Shown: in pieces, positions 59,299 through 64,000 of the stretch | Numbering within the stretch: position 1 is the first letter of the stretch | Layout of the letters: every line of letters begins with the position of its first letter | NCBI RefSeq assembly: GCF_026627425.1 | Contig: NZ_JAPNLH010000010.1 | Location: forward strand, 83,344-147,343 | Length of the DNA: 64,000 nucleotides | From: Arthrobacter endolithicus | GTDB lineage: Bacteria; Actinomycetota; Actinomycetes; Actinomycetales; Micrococcaceae | Direction of reading: 5' to 3' | Made by a program: the position numbers and the translations under genes | Notes under the pieces: model-generated | The model's database searches: none | Told to the model about the DNA's origin: nothing | Seen by the model: the letters and a program-made list of their open reading frames with translations, nothing else

Positions 59299-59775
59299 TT
59301 AGCTGTTGCGGATGCGGCGGAAAATCCAGTAGCGCAGGAGCAGGAATCGGGTGACTGCGGCCAGGACATTTGCCGCGGTGATCACCAGCAGTTCATCAAG
59401 AAAAGACGCGCCCGGAGCCACGGTATGCAGCAACCATAGGCTCCCGCTGGTCAGTCCCAGCGCCAGCAGCATGACCCACAGCCCACGCCGTTGATCGCCG
59501 ATCCAGCGGGCACGTTCATGAATGCCGAAGCTGTGCCGGCGGTTAAGGTCAGTATTGAGGATGGAGGTAAGCACCAGGGAAATCAGGTTTGCCCATTGCA
59601 CGCCTAGGATGGGACGGATCAGCGCGAAAATCGCCACGGAAGCTATGGTGCACACGGCCCCGACAATCAGGAAGCCGCGCACTTGCTGTCGAATTGCGTC
59701 GCGTCCTTTGGCGGACGGCTGCACGGTGTCTTCCGGCCGCGCCGCGGCTGGCTCGGCAGGAATTCGCATCGACAT
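59299..59775 (-). CDS. GtrA family membrane protein
   Basis: 158 residues, four membrane spans. QQVRGFLIVGAVCTIASVAI then FALIRPILGVQWANLISLVL, TSILNTDLNRRHSFGIHERA and a short cytoplasmic end are typical. GtrA proteins are thought to flip polyprenyl-linked sugars or take part in cell-wall polysaccharide synthesis. Ends converge on the desulfurase gene. No linked glycosyltransferase is in the window. Confidence 0.9.
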   Translation of the reverse strand: MSMRIPAEPAAARPEDTVQPSAKGRDAIRQQVRGFLIVGAVCTIASVAIFALIRPILGVQWANLISLVLTSILNTDLNRRHSFGIHERARWIGDQRRGLWVMLLALGLTSGSLWLLHTVAPGASFLDELLVITAANVLAAVTRFLLLRYWIFRRIRNS

Positions 59776-59856
59776 AGTTATTAGACTCTTCCACTAAACC
59801 CGGTGATTTCCAAGAATCACCTCAAGATCTGCTGTGACAAGGCCCGGTCGAGGCGC

Positions 59857-60699
59857 CTAGGCTACCGGGAATGCCCTGACGGGGTTACTGAGATCGCCGA
59901 GGCCTGCGATCCTGCAGGTTACAGTGTCGCCGGGTCGAATCTGTCGGCATTCGGCAGGAAATCCCGTCAGAATCACATCTCCCGGGTGCAGTGTCATGAA
60001 CGAACTCAGATAGACCAGAATCTCGTCTACGCCCCAGCCCAGATCGCCAGTACTGGCTCCCGCCAGTTCGGTGCCGTTATGCACGATCGAGATGGCCGCG
60101 TCATCGTCGTCGAAGTTGACCACGATCCATGGTCCCAGCGGTGTGAACGTGTCCTGGCTCTTGGCGCTGATCCACAATTCATCGGATTTTTGCAGGTCCC
60201 GGGCGGAAACGTCGTTGCCTATGGTGAATCCGAGCACCGCTGCCCGCGCCGTGGCGAGGGTTAGATTGCGGCTGGTACGGCCGACGACGACGGTCAGCTC
60301 GGCTTCCGGGTCGACGTAGCCGACGTCGGGACTGAGGAGAATTGGCTCGCCGGGGCCGATAACGCTGGTTGCCGCCTTGTGGAAGGCCTGCGCCGGCAAT
60401 GCTCGGCCCGGTGCTCCGGTGTTGTGCGCCATCCCCAAGACATTGGCGGGGGAGCAGGGGGCCAGAAAGGTGAAATCGGCCTCGGTGACTGTGCTGCCGG
60501 GGGTCCATCCGGTGCGCTGGGGGCTATTCTGGTTTGCCGGCGAGCCGGGAAACGGAGTCTCGATGATTTCCCACACTGCGCCAGCGTCGCTGCCGAAGTC
60601 CTGTGCCGCATTGGATACGAAGAACTGCTCCGAGCCGTTTAGCGGACGGACGCGGGCAATGCGAAAGGGCGCTGGCCGAGCGGGAACTGTCATGGTCAT
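59857..60699 (-). CDS. fumarylacetoacetate hydrolase family protein
   Basis: 280 residues from ATG 60699. The FAH core: VGYVDPEAELTVVVGRTSRN, GFTIGNDVSARDLQKSDELW and GWGVDEILVYLSSFMTLHPG, with metal-binding acids in PEAEL and ND. Members cleave C-C bonds of 2-oxoacids or hydrate homologues; the substrate is undetermined. Family length is about 280-300. Confidence 0.93.
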   Translation of the reverse strand: MTMTVPARPAPFRIARVRPLNGSEQFFVSNAAQDFGSDAGAVWEIIETPFPGSPANQNSPQRTGWTPGSTVTEADFTFLAPCSPANVLGMAHNTGAPGRALPAQAFHKAATSVIGPGEPILLSPDVGYVDPEAELTVVVGRTSRNLTLATARAAVLGFTIGNDVSARDLQKSDELWISAKSQDTFTPLGPWIVVNFDDDDAAISIVHNGTELAGASTGDLGWGVDEILVYLSSFMTLHPGDVILTGFPAECRQIRPGDTVTCRIAGLGDLSNPVRAFPVA

Positions 60700-60705
60700 G
60701 AAGAC

Positions 60706-60711
60706 ATCCTA
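60706..60711 (-). promoter_or_regulatory. -10 element TAGGAT of the FAH gene
   Basis: Minus strand; ends 6 nt before the ATG at 60699. It overlaps a GGAGG-like stretch slightly upstream, which is too far to act as a Shine-Dalgarno. Confidence 0.5.
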
Positions 60712-60792
60712 CCTCCTGCGATGCGTATCACTTATGCAGCCGTATACATCAAGGGTTGAGCCAACGCACGGCTAGAGACCATAGAGGAGCAC

Positions 60793-61581
60793 CTATTGCT
60801 CGGCCGAAGGACGGAACATTTCGCCGGCCGTGATTGCGGCTCCAAGTCTGTTGTCGGGTCCCGGAAGAGGGCATGCCCATGCTTCGTTATAGGCACAGGA
60901 TGGGTTATAGGAAAAGTTAAAATCCAGGATGAAGCGGGCACCCGTGCGGCCCAGATAAGCGCCTTTAATAGTGTCCAGCAAATACCGGCCGGCGCCGTAG
61001 CTGCCGTCCTCCCGGCCGGCTGTCATATCCCTGAAAGGAAGGAAGATACCCCCGCCGTAGCTGCTGAGCTGCCAGGCAGCGAGTGCGCCGATTCCGGGGA
61101 TTTCAAAGGTCCCCAGCCGGACGAACGGAACCACACCGTCGGTGCCGGTGCGCACATCCCACGTTTCGCCTGCGCCTTCGCCCGTCAAGGTGGATTCGAA
61201 CCGATATGTCGGGTCGTATGCTGCCACGGGGAGGCCGGTGAAGGCCGCTTTCTGCGTTTCCCCCAGCGCGGACGAAGGATGGGTGGCAAACATGGTGTCC
61301 CGCTTCCCGCGCCAGAGTGCGTGAGCGCGGGGCGGCGACGCCTCGGCGGCTGACCTGACCTCGGCATAGAGCGCGAAGGTCTGCAGCCGCCAGTCCAGTA
61401 CCGCCGCGGCTTCCAGCACTGCTGCCTGCCGCCCCTCCCGCGGCCCAGTCGCCGAGCCCGTCTGCCCGGCGGCCTGCGCCGTTGGTTGCCCGGTTGCCTG
61501 CGCCGTCGGCTGTTCGCTTGCCTCTGCAGTCGGCTCCGGATGTTCCTTACGGTCCTCATTCGGTTCGGTGTGCGCACTCAT
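60793..61581 (-). CDS. DUF1684 domain protein
   Basis: 262 residues. DUF1684 hallmarks: ALWRGKRDTMFATHPSSAL, VRLGTFEIPGIGALAAWQLS, GGGIFLPFRDMTAGREDGSY, GAGRYLLDTIKGAYLG and DFNFSYNPSCAYNEAWACPL. A carboxylesterase-like or unknown enzyme family. The N-terminal ~45 residues are Gln/Thr/Ala/Gly repeats (TAQATGQPTAQAAGQ), not conserved. Starts with a leaderless promoter. Confidence 0.9.
   Translation of the reverse strand: MSAHTEPNEDRKEHPEPTAEASEQPTAQATGQPTAQAAGQTGSATGPREGRQAAVLEAAAVLDWRLQTFALYAEVRSAAEASPPRAHALWRGKRDTMFATHPSSALGETQKAAFTGLPVAAYDPTYRFESTLTGEGAGETWDVRTGTDGVVPFVRLGTFEIPGIGALAAWQLSSYGGGIFLPFRDMTAGREDGSYGAGRYLLDTIKGAYLGRTGARFILDFNFSYNPSCAYNEAWACPLPGPDNRLGAAITAGEMFRPSAEQ
61455..61530 (-). 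repeat. repeat stretch at the N-terminus of the DUF1684 protein
   Basis: Codes for EQPTAQATGQPTAQAAGQTG (residues ~24-43). The PTAQA unit occurs twice. Confidence 0.6.
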
Positions 61582-61588
61582 GTGCGAA

Positions 61589-61594
61589 AGCCTA
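61589..61594 (-). promoter_or_regulatory. -10 element TAGGCT of the DUF1684 gene
   Basis: Minus strand; ends 7 nt before the ATG at 61581. Confidence 0.45.
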
Positions 61595-61774
61595 CCGCCA
61601 GCAGCCGCGCCGCTATCTGGCGGAATAGACCCCGATCGCCGTCGACACGTGGATGGCCTTCCAGCTCTTCGCGTCCGCCGCGGTAAATCCCGCCATCCAG
61701 TCCAATTGTTACGGGCATAAATGACCTTGCCGCAAATAGGATGGCGTGGGGTTTCGTCTATCTGAAACTACGGT

Positions 61775-62866
61775 TCAGGCCGTGTGTGACGGGGCGTTCT
61801 GCGGCTTGTTGAGCTGCGGAGCGGTGGCCAGCTGTTCCAATAATACGTCAACTAGGTCGGGCTGCTCAATGGGGGCGAAGTGGCCGCAGTCGGCAATGGT
61901 AAACAACTCGGCGTGCGGCACAAGTTCGGCTAGTCGGGCCAGGTCCGACGGCGGCGTGAAGACATCCCGGTCTCCGCGCGTCGCCAGCACCGGGGCAGTA
62001 ATCGATCGCCACCGGCTGAAGTCGTACCCCGCAGCAGCGCGGGCGGCCGCTGCGAAGGAAGCCGGACGTGCATCCTGGCCCAGCGCCGTAATCACCGTTG
62101 CGTCAATGCCACGCGGATCGGCAAAAAAGGGCGCCATCAGCACCTTCATCACCGCGCTGCTCCCCGTCCGGCGGATCAAAAATTCACCGGCCGCTCCACA
62201 AGCAGCCATGACGCGCATCACCAGCAGCATTCCGGTGAAGGCGGGGGAGTGCAGCAGCCCGTCGACTAATTTCCCGGCCGCCCGCGCCACACTGAAGGTC
62301 GTGCCGGAAATGACGGCGACGCTCGAGGTCCGCCGGGGTTCAACGGCAGCAATATGGAGGGCCAGGAAGCCGCCCATCGAGTGGCCGATCAGATTCCAGT
62401 TTCGGTAACCAAGGGTTACCAGGATGACGGTCACTACGTCCGCCATCGCCTCGATCGTTAGTGCCGAAATGTCAGTATCAAGGTCCGACTCGCCCCAACC
62501 AGGCAGATCCAGAAAGATCATGGGACGCCTAACTGCCGACTGTGTCGTACCGGTGCACTGTGCCGTACTGGCTTCTGCTCGGCCGTCGGCTGCTGCCAAC
62601 AGCGGGACGAAGGTAGTCCAGGACCCTGCGGCTCCGTGCAAATACACGTCCACCGTCACGTTCCGACCGTCGCCGTCAGCTGCTGCGGGCGAATACCTGA
62701 CCGCCACCGGCCCAAGATCGGTCGGAAATATCCGCCTCTGCAGAAGGGTACCCCGCTCTCTGGCCGGGTAACCCACCATCCCTGCCGCTGATACAACTGT
62801 CGACGATATGGGCAGGGCGCCGTCGGCGAAGGGTGTGACTGGTACGGCTGAAATGGCTGTGCTCAC
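61775..62866 (-). CDS. alpha/beta hydrolase
   Basis: 363 residues from GTG 62866 with an AAGGAGAA Shine-Dalgarno. FLDLPGWGESDLDTDI, nucleophile elbow NLIGHSMGGFLALHI, acid TRGDRDVFTPP and His CGHFAPIEQPDLVD. Substrate unknown. Between VDVYLHGAAGSWTTFVPLL and FLDLPGWG there is a short low-complexity insert (ADGRAEASTAQCTGTTQSAV) relative to the family. Confidence 0.9.
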   Translation of the reverse strand: MSTAISAVPVTPFADGALPISSTVVSAAGMVGYPARERGTLLQRRIFPTDLGPVAVRYSPAAADGDGRNVTVDVYLHGAAGSWTTFVPLLAAADGRAEASTAQCTGTTQSAVRRPMIFLDLPGWGESDLDTDISALTIEAMADVVTVILVTLGYRNWNLIGHSMGGFLALHIAAVEPRRTSSVAVISGTTFSVARAAGKLVDGLLHSPAFTGMLLVMRVMAACGAAGEFLIRRTGSSAVMKVLMAPFFADPRGIDATVITALGQDARPASFAAAARAAAGYDFSRWRSITAPVLATRGDRDVFTPPSDLARLAELVPHAELFTIADCGHFAPIEQPDLVDVLLEQLATAPQLNKPQNAPSHTA

Positions 62867-62974
62867 TGTTCTCCTTAGTCAACAGTCATTCGTCGCGGAG
62901 TCTGCCCCGGACTGGGCGATGCAGTCGCTCAAGCGAGCCGCGGAGACTACCGAACGCAGAATCGAAGCGGCCTA

Positions 62975-62980
62975 TAGACT
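62975..62980 (+). promoter_or_regulatory. -10 element TAGACT of the lipoprotein gene
   Basis: TAGACT ends 6 nt before the ATG at 62987, without a Shine-Dalgarno. Confidence 0.55.
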
Positions 62981-62986
62981 CCTGTC

Positions 62987-63808
62987 ATGCATAGACGGAC
63001 GACGGCGTTACGGCACCTCAGGTGGTTAGGCCCGGTACTCTGCGGTCTAGTCGCGGCTTCCTTGTCGGGTTGCGCCGCCGCTGCTCCTGACCCGGGTCTT
63101 TCCCCAGCAACGTCGTTAGGCACCGTCGTGACGGACGCACCGACGACCGGAACGTCGTCGTCTGCCGAGCGGACGTCGCCGCCAGCGGGTGCTTCGCCGT
63201 CGCCCTCCGGTGCCCCGACCGCGGCGACCCCGAACGCGGAGCCCACCGCCACCGCCTGGAAAACCTATACCGACCGTCGGCACATGGTCAGTTTTGAACT
63301 GCCGAAGGACTGGACGGTTCAGCAGGAAGCTGATGGACCCGCCGCCGGAGCAATGACCATAGTCGTCAAAAATGCGGACGGCCAGCGGCTGGCTACCCTC
63401 GCAACAGGGATATCCGGGCTGGGCGGTGCCTGCGCCGAAGGGCAGCTGCGCCCTTATACCGTGCTGGCAAGCATTCCGATAGACCTTCCCTCCGCCGCCG
63501 CGGATCCACAGGCAGTGTCGCCCCGCTTCGTTTTCCGGCTCATTCATGGGGCTAACTCGTTTTACGCGTCCTATGGGATTACGGATCACGCCGCCGGCAC
63601 GAACGGGACCGCGTGCCTGATCTATAACACCGTCAGTGGGCCAGGACTCGGGATTTACATGTTTGGCGATGCTCTTCAGCTGACGGCCGGGGGCAGTCCT
63701 GCCGGGGGCAGAACATTCAATACGATTGCCGAGGCCCAGAAATACATGCTCAGCAGCGAGTTTCAGAACCTGCAGAGAATGATCACGTCGCTGAAGATCA
63801 CGGTTTAG
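62987..63808 (+). CDS. putative lipoprotein of unknown function
   Basis: 273 residues. Signal peptide with lipobox: VLCGLVAASLSGCAAAAPD, cysteine ~29. Residues ~30-90 are Thr/Ser/Pro/Ala-rich linker. The C-terminal domain starts at YTDRRHMVSFELPKDWTVQQ, a form seen in many actinobacterial lipoproteins with a beta-sandwich-like domain. No named family recognised. Confidence 0.8.
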   Translation: MHRRTTALRHLRWLGPVLCGLVAASLSGCAAAAPDPGLSPATSLGTVVTDAPTTGTSSSAERTSPPAGASPSPSGAPTAATPNAEPTATAWKTYTDRRHMVSFELPKDWTVQQEADGPAAGAMTIVVKNADGQRLATLATGISGLGGACAEGQLRPYTVLASIPIDLPSAAADPQAVSPRFVFRLIHGANSFYASYGITDHAAGTNGTACLIYNTVSGPGLGIYMFGDALQLTAGGSPAGGRTFNTIAEAQKYMLSSEFQNLQRMITSLKITV

Positions 63809-63860
63809 TCTGTTTAGTCGGGTTGGCTTGGCTGCCTCTGGAAAGGCGGGCCGGAGAGTC

Positions 63861-64000
63861 CTACCACTCGCTGCCGGTGATGATGGTGCGGGCGAAGTTT
63901 TGGGCGTCTTTGAGGTCGTCGTGGTAGGTGTTGCGGATCCAGGGATTCTCGGTGTACCCGGCCGCTGGTCCTCCGTTTGGGGTGGTGCCTGTCCTCGCGT
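63861..64000 (-). CDS. C-terminal end of an unidentified gene (5' end outside window)
   Basis: Reading from 63998 back to TAG at 63863-63861, the frame gives GGPAAGYTENPWIRNTYHDD and LKDAQNFARTIITGSEW before the stop. The residue composition is good coding sequence. The two alternative frames give Thr/Pro or Arg runs. No family is evident from ~46 residues. Confidence 0.55.
   Translation of the reverse strand, partial: ARTGTTPNGGPAAGYTENPWIRNTYHDDLKDAQNFARTIITGSEW

Noticed and set aside
1..64000. tRNA, rRNA, CRISPR array, complete IS element or prophage
   Set aside because: Looked for cloverleaf tails, regular direct repeats with spacers, transposase motifs and phage genes on both strands; none seen. 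Small RNAs cannot be excluded by eye.

Overview
The window is high-GC, gene-dense actinobacterial DNA, most likely from an Arthrobacter-like member of the Micrococcaceae. The family-level call rests on the gene order ClpS, DUF2017, MurI, MBL hydrolase, RNase PH, RdgB, on a DUF3039 protein next to a DEAD helicase, on frequent GTG starts, and on many genes that begin directly after a TANNNT -10 element (leaderless transcription). It comes from recall of families and gene order, not from a database search. I found no rRNA, tRNA, CRISPR array, complete insertion sequence or phage genes.

Layout. 0-9.3 kb: end of an alpha/beta hydrolase, AI-2E family transporter, a repeat-bearing membrane protein, a thioredoxin/TPR chaperedoxin, a decayed old-yellow-enzyme gene, a two-gene ABC exporter and nagB. 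9.3-20.8 kb: an MFS transporter followed by an accessory block: SDR, orphan ECF sigma factor, TetR regulator, a large LuxR/MalT-type (LAL) regulator with a three-gene coupled cluster behind an 18-bp palindrome, then a lower-GC patch with a flavin-reductase-like gene, a Pr6Pr membrane protein and an exported protein. 20.9-31 kb: conserved housekeeping block (DUF3039, helicase, pncB-pncA, clpS-DUF2017, murI-MBL, AKR, rph-rdgB, DedA). 31-34.3 kb: a coupled flavocytochrome, FMN-binding protein and ApbE module. 34-43.7 kb: HAD, DEDD exonuclease-BRCT, an ADP-ribosylglycohydrolase-like protein lacking its metal-site acids, a DUF202 pair, aquaporin and sbcD-sbcC. 43.9-53 kb: IclR/flavin reductase/MHS transporter, PRTase with a PIN-toxin remnant, alpha/beta hydrolase, branched-chain 2-oxoacid dehydrogenase E1 alpha and beta with a lone lipoyl protein, VapBC and an Lrp regulator. 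53-59.3 kb: NrtR-type Nudix regulator and nadA-nadB-nadC-cysteine desulfurase. 59.3-64 kb: GtrA, FAH, DUF1684, alpha/beta hydrolase, a lipoprotein and the end of an unidentified gene.

Themes. NAD is made by two routes here: salvage (pncA, pncB) and de novo (nadABC with its own desulfurase for the NadA cluster and a probable NrtR regulator). Flavin chemistry recurs (ApbE, FMN-binding protein, two flavin-reductase-like proteins, a decayed ene-reductase). Two window-wide patterns stand out. At least 17 genes have a TANNNT box 6-9 nt before the start codon, including three very short divergent promoters. Several conserved enzymes (PncA, RdgB, SbcC, cysteine desulfurase, E1 beta, flavocytochrome, a hydrolase) carry Gly/Ala/Ser/Thr/Pro-rich or acidic inserts between otherwise conserved blocks, some still visible as tandem 15-bp duplications. 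Signs of decay (ene-reductase, PIN remnant, truncated ORF at 18 kb, apparently inactive ADP-ribosylglycohydrolase) suggest a locally eroding genome.
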